Source: CAYOEZ01 sp964402955 (GTDB taxonomy: Bacteria > Chloroflexota > DTOL01 > DAOUCN01). From it: DNA of 41,760 nucleotides. This document shows, piece after piece, positions 1 through 7,583 of the stretch. Position numbers and translations under genes: made by a program. Within the stretch, counting starts at the first letter, position 1. Each line of letters opens with the position of its first letter. The notes beneath the pieces were generated by a model that saw only the letters and a list, made by a program, of their open reading frames with translations, was not told where the DNA came from and did not search any database. The stretch is taken from positions 1 through 41,760 of the forward strand of contig CAYOEZ010000013.1 in the NCBI GenBank assembly GCA_964402955.1, read 5' to 3'.

Positions 1-80
1 CACCAGAACCAGAAGTGGCAGGATAAGCCGATCGCAGAACTTACACACAAATGTTAACACTACCAACGCACTCAAATGCC

Positions 81-109
81 TTGCCAACGACCCGTGCTTG
101 TGTTACACT
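81..109 (+). promoter_or_regulatory. sigma70-type promoter for the MNT/HepT pair
   Basis: TTGCCA at 81-86 and TACACT at 104-109 are separated by 17 bases. Transcription would start near 116, about 20 bases before the ATG at 137. The call rests on consensus similarity and position. Confidence 0.5.
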
Positions 110-136
110 AAGGCTACACACTTCCTGAGTAGGTGA

Positions 137-556
137 ATGACGATGGCCGCATTGGGCGCTAGCAAAGAGAAACATGATGGGCTTCTGAGGGCGTGGCAAG
201 TACGGCGACAGGCAGCGCGGCGGACCGAGCATGCTGCGGCGCGCAGGGCCAGACGCGTGGGCCGACTCTGCGCCCGCCATCTGGCCGAGCGCTACCAGGT
301 TCGAAAGGTCTACCTGTTCGGATCGGCAGCCAGCGGTGATACCTTTCACTCCACCTCAGACATTGACCTGGCAGTCGAAGGATTGCCTCTCGAACTCTAT
401 TTTCGCGCCTGGACTGACCTTTGGGCGCTGCTTCCCCCTGGTCTTGAGTTGGACTTGGTACCCATGGAGTGTGCTACCGCCGATCTGATAGCGCACGTTC
501 AGAAAGAGAGCTTGCTGCTCTATGCCGAAAGCGACCTTCGCGGCCCTACGAGCTGA
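137..556 (+). CDS. mntA: MNT-type nucleotidyltransferase antitoxin
   Basis: 139-residue minimal nucleotidyltransferase. The signature runs from Gly62-Ser63 through Asp75-x-Asp77, and a third acidic residue sits at Asp106 in an LDLV strand, so the metal-binding triad of the family is present. Proteins of this family act as antitoxins that AMPylate a partner HEPN toxin (HepT); that role is inferred here from the next gene. The N-terminal ~50 residues are Arg/Ala-rich and helical, longer than in the smallest members. The ATG at 137 follows a TAGGTGA Shine-Dalgarno-like stretch and a promoter at 81-109; an alternative ATG lies two codons in. The 3' end overlaps the next gene by 35 bases, so the two are almost certainly co-translated. 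Confidence 0.82.
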   Translation: MTMAALGASKEKHDGLLRAWQVRRQAARRTEHAAARRARRVGRLCARHLAERYQVRKVYLFGSAASGDTFHSTSDIDLAVEGLPLELYFRAWTDLWALLPPGLELDLVPMECATADLIAHVQKESLLLYAESDLRGPTS

Positions 557-1010
557 CCTCGACCGAGAACTGCACAATCTGGAGCGGCTGATCAGCGAGA
601 TGAGCCAGCTCTTGCATGTCCTTCCACCAACGCCCACATTCGTCGAGATACGAACTGCGGGCAGCATCCTGCACGACTACTATACGGGGGTCGAGAGGAT
701 GCGGCAGCGCGTTGCGCTCGAAGTGGACGGTAGTCTTCCCCAGGGCTCAGACTGGCATGTCCAACTTCTCAAGCGCATGGCGGCGCCGCTGCCAGGATTC
801 CGGCCGCAGGTGTTCGACGAATCGCTGGCAGCCCAACTCGAAGAGTACTTGCGCTTCCGGCACGTCTTCCGCAACATCTACGGATTCGAGCTGCGTTGGG
901 AGCTGTGTCAGCCCCTGGTGGCATACTTGAGTGCTCTCCATACCAGTGTGGGCACCGCCGTTCGCGAGTTCCAGGGCTTCCTCAGCACGATTGAGAGCGA
1001 GTCGTCCTGA
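522..1010 (+). CDS. hepT: HepT-like HEPN protein (toxin partner)
   Basis: 162-residue all-helical protein whose start lies inside the end of the nucleotidyltransferase gene. It matches the HepT-like group found behind MNT genes, with the diagnostic segment R113-H-V-F-R-N118-I-Y120 followed by a Gly-Phe-Glu-Leu stretch. In HepT RNases the motif is R-x4-H-x-Y, where Arg and His cut RNA and Tyr is AMPylated by the antitoxin. Here Arg and Tyr remain, but the His position holds Asn118. The protein may be a weakened RNase or belong to a subgroup that tolerates Asn. The pairing with the upstream antitoxin supports the family call more than any single motif does. Confidence 0.75.
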   Translation: MPKATFAALRADLDRELHNLERLISEMSQLLHVLPPTPTFVEIRTAGSILHDYYTGVERMRQRVALEVDGSLPQGSDWHVQLLKRMAAPLPGFRPQVFDESLAAQLEEYLRFRHVFRNIYGFELRWELCQPLVAYLSALHTSVGTAVREFQGFLSTIESESS

Positions 1011-1015
1011 CGCCC

Positions 1016-1228
1016 GCCCGCGCCGGCACATTCATCGCCCGCGCCGACGACGGCATGCGCATCTGGGTCGACGGGGCGCCCCTCCTCGACAAATGGATCG
1101 ATCAAGCCGTCACGGAGTACCGCCTGCCCCGCGCCATGAGCGCCGGAGAGCACGATGTGCAGGTGGACTACTACGAGAATGCAGGGCTGGCGGTGGCGAG
1201 GCGGGAGTTACAGCTATTCGAGGTGAAT
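1016..1228 (+). pseudogene. PA14-domain fragment (gene remnant)
   Basis: One frame encodes about 70 residues typical of the C-terminal half of a PA14 carbohydrate-binding beta-barrel: a R-A-D-D-G-M-R-I-W-V-D-G strand pair, then L-D-K-W-I-D, then S-A-G-E-H-x-V-Q-V-D-Y-Y-E-N. The frame begins right after the HepT stop and differs from it. No start, no N-terminal half and no continuation are present; the frame closes at 1273 inside the next gene. I read it as a scrap of a larger secreted protein gene left by deletion or rearrangement. Confidence 0.6.
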
Positions 1229-1230
1229 CT

Positions 1231-1761
1231 ATGTTGGATACCAGCCTGGTGGTCGTGGCCGGCATCGTCGTGATGGCTGCGTTGGCACTTCTGACACTCG
1301 TCGCTTTTGCCTATCGCAGCGACCTCATGCGGGAGCGGAACCAATTCGAGATCGAGAGGCGCAGTCTAGACGCCAAAATCACTCAACTCGAAACTAATCG
1401 CGAGCATGAGCTGGTAATGGCGCGGCAAGAGGCAACAGACAAGAGCCGGTTCGTTCTGAAAGGGCAGGCTGCGGAAATCATGGTGTCACACTTGCCTAAC
1501 TTCATGTATCTCCCAGCAGACATGCACTTCATTGGCTATCCCGTCGATTACGTTGTCTTTAGTGGGCTGACTGCATTGCGGGACAACGGGAACGTAGAAA
1601 CCAAGATTGAGATCATCTTGCTGGAGATCAAGCAAGGTCAAAGTCACCTGACTCCATACCAGGCGGCAATCAAAGAGGCCATTGACGAAAAGCGCGTGAA
1701 GTTCATCACGATGCAGGTTGATGACAATGCAACAGTCACAGAAGTAAAACGGCGCTTCTGA
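1231..1761 (+). CDS. secreted Holliday-junction-resolvase-like nuclease
   Basis: 176 residues. A hydrophobic N-terminal helix (about residues 3-28) anchors or exports the protein. A charged coiled-coil-like stretch (about 30-75) follows, then a compact nuclease domain containing S-R-F-V-L-K-G-Q, a Y-P-V-D-Y-V-V-F-S-G-L strand and L-L-E-I-K-x-G (about 75-165). This matches the family described as predicted endonucleases distantly related to archaeal Holliday junction resolvases; the acidic residue in PVDYVVF and the E-x-K pair would be the PD-(D/E)xK metal site. The ATG at 1231 was chosen because AGGTGA lies 4 bases upstream and the membrane helix starts there; the longer open frame upstream only runs through the HepT gene. 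A terminator follows at 1795-1819. Substrate and role are unknown. Confidence 0.75.
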   Translation: MLDTSLVVVAGIVVMAALALLTLVAFAYRSDLMRERNQFEIERRSLDAKITQLETNREHELVMARQEATDKSRFVLKGQAAEIMVSHLPNFMYLPADMHFIGYPVDYVVFSGLTALRDNGNVETKIEIILLEIKQGQSHLTPYQAAIKEAIDEKRVKFITMQVDDNATVTEVKRRF

Positions 1762-1794
1762 AACCCATTTTCCGTGCAGGCCAAACAAAACCAA

Positions 1795-1819
1795 CCCCCT
1801 CTCGCGAGGGGGTCTTTTT
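1795..1819 (+). terminator. rho-independent terminator after the nuclease gene
   Basis: A perfect 7-bp stem (CCCCCTC / GAGGGGG) with a 4-base loop is followed by TCTTTTT. It lies 33 bases past the stop codon at 1761. Confidence 0.8.
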
Positions 1820-1867
1820 CTTTCTACGCCCTATCCCCTATACCCTGAACCCTATCCCCTGCTCTTC

Positions 1868-2833
1868 CTACACCTTCGCCCAGGCTTCCTTCCACACGCG
1901 CTTGGTGTTGGCGATCAGAATCTCGGGCGACTCGCCGGGCAACGGCTTGACTTCGAAGGTAAAGACGGGCATCTTGGTCGGCAGCTTCTTGGAGAAGTAG
2001 CCGATCTCAAACAGCGCCCGGATGTACTCGGTCAACTCATCTACATCGTTCTCGCCGCCGGCGACGCCAAAGCGCGGGTGCTGGTCGCCATAGGCCGGGT
2101 TGGTCTTATCCTTCATGTAGGCATTGCCGGCGTGGGCATGGATGAGGAAGTCCTTGACCGGCTTGAGTGATTCGAGCGGCTTTTCGTAGAGCAGGGGCAT
2201 GTGGCTCAGGTCGACCGTCAGGCCGAAGTTGTCGCACGACTTGCGCACGGTCTCGGCGAACCTGGCGGCGTCCTTGCTGGGGCCGATGAGCGACTTCTTG
2301 TCGATCACCTGATCGAACGTCTCCAGCGAGAGGAACATCGTGTAGTCGGTGGCCTTGGCCTTGGCATACGCGCACAGCTCTTTGACCGATTCCACCAAGC
2401 GCTCTGTGGCGGCGACCTTCTTGTCCTCGCCCGGATAGGAGCCGGGGCCGTCGAGCGTGGCCGTGATGCGTGCGCCCAGGAAATAGGCCTGGTCGATGGC
2501 GCCCTTGATCGCCTCGACGGCGGCCATGCGCCCGGTCTCATCCAGGTTGGCCAGGTTCAGCTTGCCCCGCAGCAGCAGCGGCTGTGCGCCGACGCCGACC
2601 TCCAGATGGGCCATGTCGCAGATCGCCTTGACCTTTGCGCGGGCCTCGGCGTCGTTGATCGGGCGTACTTCGATGACGCCGAAGAAGTCATCGTTGGCGA
2701 TCTTGGTCACGGTCTCCACGACCGGCCCGTCGCCGCCCATTGTCTCCGGGTACATCATGAAGTGCACGATACCGAGGTGCATATAGGCTTCCCAGGACTT
2801 GAGGCTAATCAACCCTACTCTTCCTGTCGTCAC
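1868..2833 (-). CDS. xylose isomerase-like TIM-barrel protein
   Basis: 321 residues, recognisable as the sugar phosphate isomerase/epimerase (AP endonuclease 2-like) superfamily. Signs are an early H-F-M-M-Y-P strand, a T-L-D-G-P-G-S-Y-P-G segment, a metal-ligand-type S-L-E-T-F-D strand, T-V-D-L-S-H-M-P, and H-A-H-A-G-N near the C-terminus. These metal-dependent barrels isomerise or epimerise sugars or keto acids; the substrate cannot be read from sequence. I chose the GTG at 2833 because GGAGGT sits 6 bases upstream. The open frame extends 45 codons further, but that stretch is low-complexity and not family-like. A TATAAT lies just upstream (2846-2851), so the leader may be very short. Single gene, no partner evident. 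Confidence 0.72.
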   Translation of the reverse strand: MTTGRVGLISLKSWEAYMHLGIVHFMMYPETMGGDGPVVETVTKIANDDFFGVIEVRPINDAEARAKVKAICDMAHLEVGVGAQPLLLRGKLNLANLDETGRMAAVEAIKGAIDQAYFLGARITATLDGPGSYPGEDKKVAATERLVESVKELCAYAKAKATDYTMFLSLETFDQVIDKKSLIGPSKDAARFAETVRKSCDNFGLTVDLSHMPLLYEKPLESLKPVKDFLIHAHAGNAYMKDKTNPAYGDQHPRFGVAGGENDVDELTEYIRALFEIGYFSKKLPTKMPVFTFEVKPLPGESPEILIANTKRVWKEAWAKV

Positions 2834-3135
2834 AGCACTACCTCCATTATAGTTGCCACCGTCGGTGGGTACGCGGCCACCACCATGTCCAGCGCAAGCA
2901 CCGGCTTGATTTGTAGCCAGCTTGACCCGGCTACGGGTAGCAGCCAAAGCTTCGCTTAGCCCGGCCAACGCGGCAAACGACGTCAGTGCGCCCTCATTCT
3001 ATCACACCAAACTGCACGCGACAAGAGCATCAATGCGGGTCGCCCGGCAAAATACCCGGCCAACAGACCCGGCCTGCCGTCTCCGCGTCACCCGGTCTCC
3101 GCGTCCCCGCGTCTCCCCCTCTCCCCGTCTCCCCC
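2834..3135. other. intergenic region with pyrimidine-rich micro-repeats
   Basis: About 300 bases between two minus-strand genes. From about 3079 to 3134 the plus strand is a run of loosely repeated GTCTCC / CGTC / CCCC units. Nothing here looks coding and I saw no clear terminator hairpin. Confidence 0.5.
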
Positions 3136-5064
3136 TCACAAATTCTCGATCTGCACCGGCTCGATCTTCTCGGCCAGAGGGAAAGCGAAGACCCTGGAGT
3201 AGAAGTACAGTTCTGCTTCCAGGGCGCGCTTGATGTTCCGAGCCTGGCGAAAGCCATGCTGCTCGCCTTCGAAGGCCAGGTAGGCCACCGGCAGCCCCTT
3301 GGCCTTCACGGCATCGTATAACGCCTGCGCCTGGTTGGGGGGCACGATCTTGTCCTCGAGCCCCTGGAATAGGATCATGGGTGCAGCAATCTGGTCGAGG
3401 AACTTCATCGCCGAACGCTCATAGTACAGGTCCTTGCGCGCGGGATACGGCCCCACCAGGCGGTCCAGATAGCGCGACTCATACTTGTGCGTATCTGTGG
3501 CGAAGATCGTCAGGTCACTGATGCCAAAGTGGCTGGCGCCCGCCGTGAAGACATTGCGGAAGGTGAGTGCGCACAGTGTTGTGTAGCCGCCGGCGCTGCC
3601 GCCACGGATTGCCAGGCGCTTACCGTCGACCAGCCCCTGCCGCACCAGATAGCGCGCCCCATTGCAGCAATCGTCCACGTCAACGACGCCCCACTGACCA
3701 TTGATCCGCTGCCGGTAGGCCCGGCCATAGCCGCTGCTGCCGCCATAGTTCACGTCGAGCACGGCAAAGCCCCGCGTCGTCCAATACTGGATGCTCAGGC
3801 TGAACGCCGTCGACGTCGCCGCCGTCGGCCCGCCGTGGCTCAACACGAGCAGGGGAGGACGGTCGCCGGAAGGAGCCTGGAAGTCCGGATTTTGTGGCTT
3901 GTACAGGTAGCCGTAGGCCGTCAGCCCGTGCTCGGTGGGGAACTCGATCTCTTCAGGCTTCGAGAAATAACGAGCATCGATCTTGTTCTCGTAGGAGCGG
4001 CGCAGAACACGGGTCTCCCTCGTTGCCAGATCAAGCAGAACGAGCGCAAGCGGCTCACTCGCCGATGCGCCGTTGAAAAGCACGCGCCCGGGCGCAGCGT
4101 GAATGCTGCTGATCTCCGTATAGGGCGTATCGACCGTCTCCAACCCAAGCGTGCGCGTGTCCAGGACGGCCAGCCGCCACACGCCGCCCTCTCGATACGT
4201 GCAGACAAGGCGTTGCGCCGATTCCAGGGCATACGTGGACATACCAAACACCCACTGCGGCACGCCAAACTCGGCATCTCTGGGACAGAGCGCCTCAACC
4301 ATGCCGCGCCGCCAGCGGTAGAGGTTCCACCACCCCGTGCGGTCCGAGACGAAGTAGAGACTGCCATCGGGCGCCCATTGCGGCTGGAAGATCGACTCGG
4401 CTGCTCCGCCGGCGATGCGACGACCATCGCCGGGCGTCCCATCCGCATGCAAAGACGCGACCCAAAGCTCTGTGCCATCCCACGGCATGTTGGGATGATT
4501 CCAGGTCAACCAGGCCAGGCGCTCGCCGTTGCTGCTCAGGCAAGGGGACGAGTAGAAGTTGTTGCCGGCAACGAGGACGTCGCCGCCCGTGTTCTCGCGC
4601 AGAGGCAAGCTGACCAAAGTATTGACGGCCTCGCCCTGCGCCGTGTGATCCTCGCGCACGCAGATCAGCCGCTTGTGCCTATGGTCCATCACCGCATCGG
4701 CATAGCGCAGATCACCGGCAGGCGTCAGCGGCTCAGGCTGGCCGCCGGGCTGCTGACGGTAGAGACGCTGATCGGCGAAATTCGAGAAATAGACAACGCC
4801 TTTGTCGATAGCACATGCTGCGCCGCCGTATTCGTGGACGCGTGTGCGCACATTGAACGGAACGGGGGTCACATCTGCGCTCACACCATCGGGCGTGCGC
4901 CTGACCAACACCTGCCGCCCGGCTTCGAGAGGCCGCCCCTCCATCCAATAGATATCGTCGCCATCAAAGACGCCGGCGCCCACACCGACCGTCGCGCTTG
5001 TGATGAGATCAGCCGTAATGGGTGATAACCACGAGCCGTAGGGTGCGATCGTCTTGTCCGCCAC
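3136..5064 (-). CDS. S9-family prolyl oligopeptidase-like peptidase
   Basis: 642 residues, the usual size for acylaminoacyl-peptidase/dipeptidyl aminopeptidase-like S9 enzymes. The first ~360 residues form a seven-bladed beta-propeller with TolB-like strands. The C-terminal alpha/beta-hydrolase domain carries the nucleophile in G-G-S490-A-G-G, the acid in E-D571-K-I-V-P and the base in Q-H603-G-F, so the triad is intact. Such enzymes cleave short peptides whose termini fit into the propeller funnel. No signal peptide is visible, so a cytosolic role in peptide recycling is most likely. The GTG at 5064 is preceded by GAGGAGGG. An extended -10 (TGCTATAAT) lies near 5133-5140. The 3' neighbour on the same strand is 300 bases away, so this is probably transcribed alone. 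Confidence 0.9.
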   Translation of the reverse strand: MADKTIAPYGSWLSPITADLITSATVGVGAGVFDGDDIYWMEGRPLEAGRQVLVRRTPDGVSADVTPVPFNVRTRVHEYGGAACAIDKGVVYFSNFADQRLYRQQPGGQPEPLTPAGDLRYADAVMDHRHKRLICVREDHTAQGEAVNTLVSLPLRENTGGDVLVAGNNFYSSPCLSSNGERLAWLTWNHPNMPWDGTELWVASLHADGTPGDGRRIAGGAAESIFQPQWAPDGSLYFVSDRTGWWNLYRWRRGMVEALCPRDAEFGVPQWVFGMSTYALESAQRLVCTYREGGVWRLAVLDTRTLGLETVDTPYTEISSIHAAPGRVLFNGASASEPLALVLLDLATRETRVLRRSYENKIDARYFSKPEEIEFPTEHGLTAYGYLYKPQNPDFQAPSGDRPPLLVLSHGGPTAATSTAFSLSIQYWTTRGFAVLDVNYGGSSGYGRAYRQRINGQWGVVDVDDCCNGARYLVRQGLVDGKRLAIRGGSAGGYTTLCALTFRNVFTAGASHFGISDLTIFATDTHKYESRYLDRLVGPYPARKDLYYERSAMKFLDQIAAPMILFQGLEDKIVPPNQAQALYDAVKAKGLPVAYLAFEGEQHGFRQARNIKRALEAELYFYSRVFAFPLAEKIEPVQIENL

Positions 5065-5132
5065 TCATTGCCCTCCTCGTGCGTTCAATACAGAACAAGC
5101 CTGGCCTCAGGTGCAACACCATGCTGCCGCCA

Positions 5133-5141
5133 ATTATAGCA
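5133..5141 (-). promoter_or_regulatory. extended -10 promoter for the S9 peptidase gene
   Basis: On the minus strand TGCTATAAT forms an extended -10 element about 70 bases upstream of the GTG. No good -35 is visible, as is usual for extended -10 promoters. Confidence 0.4.
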
Positions 5142-5189
5142 CATTCATCCGCCATCCGCTCACCTTTCGCGTCCTTCGCGCTCCATACT

Positions 5190-5218
5190 TTGACTCTTGC
5201 CGCCCATTATGCTACAAT
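5190..5218 (+). promoter_or_regulatory. strong sigma70-type promoter of the TPR/FecR/CHAT operon
   Basis: TTGACT at 5190-5195 and TACAAT at 5213-5218 are spaced by exactly 17 bases. Each differs from consensus at one position. Transcription would start near 5225, some 50 bases before the ATG at 5275. This is one of the best promoter matches in the window. Confidence 0.7.
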
Positions 5219-5274
5219 CCGCGTGCAGTGTGTCGCGTCCAAACCACGGAACCCCCATCGCGGATTCTGAAAAC

Positions 5275-6501
5275 ATGGACACTCTACCCGAGACTCTCAC
5301 GGCCTATCAGGCGGCCCTCGACCAGATTGCGGCAGGGAATGCCGACGCGCTGTCCCCGCACGTCATGAGCACCATCTTGACCCGCGACCGCCTCGCGCAA
5401 ACCGTGCTCACGTCCACGCCGTCCCCTACTGAACTGAGTACGCTCGCCGCGCTTGATCAGCGCTTGCAGCAGGCAGCAACGCTCATAGATCAGAGCGTCG
5501 GCCGGGCCATGCTGGTGGCGTGGCGTGAGGCCATGCTGCCGCCGGCCGGCGCGTGGTGGTGGCGACTCGACGAGCGCGCTGCGGATGCTGAGCCGAAGCC
5601 GCACCCGCTCTGGGCGGTCATCGCCGCCTTGTTCCTCACCATCTCGATCAGCATCACGGCCGACATTGCGCGCCGCTTTCTTGCTGTCGGGCCCGACGCT
5701 GTCGGCGTCTTCAGTACGCTTCTTCAGGGCTTTCTCACGTTCCTCGCCGGACGCTCGCTCATCGGCGCCGGCCAACAGAGCCTTGAGCGTCTCCTCGCCA
5801 GCCTCAATATCCGGCGCCGTTATTCGCACGTTGCCAACGCTGTGCTGGCGCTGCTCGTCCTGCTGCTTGTCATCGGCTTGCGCCTGGCGCTGCCGTTGAT
5901 TGCCGCGTATTACAGCGACCAGGGCGTGATCATGCAGCAGAACGGTAACGTGACAAGCGCCATCATGAACTACCAGCGCGCCATCGGTCTTTCCCCCAAC
6001 GACGCCAAGGCTCACTACAATCTGGGCACAGCCTACGAGGACGTGACGGCCACTGATCTGGCAATTGTCTCCTACCAGACCGCCTTGCGTAACGACGCTG
6101 CGATGTACCGCGCCTACAACAATCTGGCGCGCGTCTATATGGCGCGCAAGAACGACTTCGCCAGCGCCCTCCCCCTCCTGAACATTTCGCTTGAGGTCGC
6201 CATCCCGGAGGAGGAACGAGCAGAGGTGCGCTATTCGCTGCTCAAGAATCGCGGCTGGGCCAATCTGGGGCTCAATTTCCTGCGCCAGGCCGAGAGCGAC
6301 CTGCAGGACGCACTGGCCATTCGCCCCGACGGGGCGTCCGGCCATTGCCTGATGGCGCAGGTGTATGAGGCGCGCGCCAACAGCGCCGCGGCGCGCAACT
6401 CGTGGGAGTCGTGCCTGCGCTTTGCCAACAGCGATCCGTCAGTCGAGGCGCGCTGGGTCGGGCTCGCGCGCGAACGGCTGAGTGAGGCGACAAAGCCATG
6501 A
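5275..6501 (+). CDS. three-helix membrane protein with extracytoplasmic TPRs
   Basis: 408 residues. Residues 1-110 are a soluble helical segment; membrane helices lie at about 112-131, 142-160 and 186-210. The loop after the second helix is basic (R-R-R-Y near 180), which argues for a cytoplasmic loop, an inside N-terminus and a C-terminal domain outside the membrane. That domain (about 213-400) holds four or five TPR-like helical pairs, such as A-K-A-H-Y-N-L-G-T-A-Y-E-D and M-Y-R-A-Y-N-N-L-A-R-V-Y. TPRs bind other proteins, so it could be the membrane dock of the module. The ATG at 5275 was chosen because it follows the promoter at 5190; no good Shine-Dalgarno is present. The stop overlaps the next ATG (ATGA). 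Function is inferred from context only. Confidence 0.8.
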   Translation: MDTLPETLTAYQAALDQIAAGNADALSPHVMSTILTRDRLAQTVLTSTPSPTELSTLAALDQRLQQAATLIDQSVGRAMLVAWREAMLPPAGAWWWRLDERAADAEPKPHPLWAVIAALFLTISISITADIARRFLAVGPDAVGVFSTLLQGFLTFLAGRSLIGAGQQSLERLLASLNIRRRYSHVANAVLALLVLLLVIGLRLALPLIAAYYSDQGVIMQQNGNVTSAIMNYQRAIGLSPNDAKAHYNLGTAYEDVTATDLAIVSYQTALRNDAAMYRAYNNLARVYMARKNDFASALPLLNISLEVAIPEEERAEVRYSLLKNRGWANLGLNFLRQAESDLQDALAIRPDGASGHCLMAQVYEARANSAAARNSWESCLRFANSDPSVEARWVGLARERLSEATKP

Positions 6502-7583
6502 GAACACAATCGATCGTCTACCTCGTTCTTCTGTCCCTTGTGCTCAGTGCCTGCGGAGCGTCGGCAGGCCCCACGCCGACCCCCTCGGGGGATACGCCGT
6601 TGAACCTGGTAGTCGGCGTCGAGGGCAACATCAGCATCAAACGGCAGGGGTGGACCGACTATGCCCCGGCCTTCTTCGGCATGGCGCTGCGCAACGGCGA
6701 CCTGCTGCGACTGGACGGATCGTCGCAGGCAACCGTCGCCTGCTCCGATCTCACGCTGGCCAAAGCCGCCGCCGGCGTCAGCGCCGTGCCGTGCAAGGGA
6801 ACGAAGTCAATGCTCGTCTCAGGTGGGCGGCTCGTCATGCCCACACGGGCCGACGCGCCGCTTGAGATCCCGCTGATTGTGTCGCCGCGCAAGACGAAGT
6901 TGTTGTCGGCGCATCCCATCCTGCGCTGGTCGCCTGTTGCGGGCGCAACGCTGTACAAGGTCGCGCTGCGCGGGCCAAACCTGTCCTGGAGCAGCGACGT
7001 CGCCGGCAAGACCGAGATCGCCTACCCCAACGACGCCCCCGCGCTCGCTGCCGGAGCAACCTACAAGCTATCCGTCACAGCAGGCGCCCGTAGCTCCGAC
7101 GAAGAGTCGAGCCCCGGGCTGGGCTTCACGATGCTCAAGCCGGAAGAAGGGCAGGTCGTGCGCGACGGCGAAACACGCATCCGCGGCCTGGCATTGTCCG
7201 CTGCAGCCATCCGTTTGCTCATTGCTAACCTCTATGCCAGCCAGGGCCTGAACGCCGAAGCAATTGACCAGATGGAGAGCCTCATCATACTTGTTCCAGA
7301 GCCGGTGATTGTGCGCTCGCTTGGCGACCTCTACCTGAAGATCGGGCTTAACCGCCTTGCCGAAGAACGCTACACCCAGGCCCTTGGCCTATCGCAGAAG
7401 CTGAACGATGTCGAAGGGCAAGCCATAGCCCAGAACGCGCTCGGGCTTGTTTACGAAGCGCTGGGGAACAAGACCGAAGCCGTGCAACGATCGCAGAAAG
7501 CAATCGAATGGTACCAGAAACTCGGCGACAGCAAGACCATCGCACAGATACAGCATCGCATCGCATCCCTACAGAAGCAATGA
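6498..7583 (+). CDS. FecR-domain and TPR lipoprotein
   Basis: 361 residues. A type II signal peptide ends in the lipobox L-S-A-C19, so the mature protein should be lipid-anchored on the outer face of the cytoplasmic membrane. A Thr/Pro linker is followed by a FecR-like beta domain (about 32-95, with V-E-G-N-I-S-I and R-N-G-D-L-L-R-L), an FN3-like beta domain (about 120-210, with I-L-R-W-S-P-V-A-G-A-T-L-Y) and C-terminal TPRs (about 235-361, including A-L-G-L-V-Y-E-A-L-G-N). FecR domains usually sense or transmit extracellular signals. It starts in an ATGA overlap with the upstream gene and ends in another with the CHAT gene, so the three are translationally coupled. It is probably a scaffold or sensor for the protease; this is inference. 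Confidence 0.82.
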   Translation: MRTQSIVYLVLLSLVLSACGASAGPTPTPSGDTPLNLVVGVEGNISIKRQGWTDYAPAFFGMALRNGDLLRLDGSSQATVACSDLTLAKAAAGVSAVPCKGTKSMLVSGGRLVMPTRADAPLEIPLIVSPRKTKLLSAHPILRWSPVAGATLYKVALRGPNLSWSSDVAGKTEIAYPNDAPALAAGATYKLSVTAGARSSDEESSPGLGFTMLKPEEGQVVRDGETRIRGLALSAAAIRLLIANLYASQGLNAEAIDQMESLIILVPEPVIVRSLGDLYLKIGLNRLAEERYTQALGLSQKLNDVEGQAIAQNALGLVYEALGNKTEAVQRSQKAIEWYQKLGDSKTIAQIQHRIASLQKQ

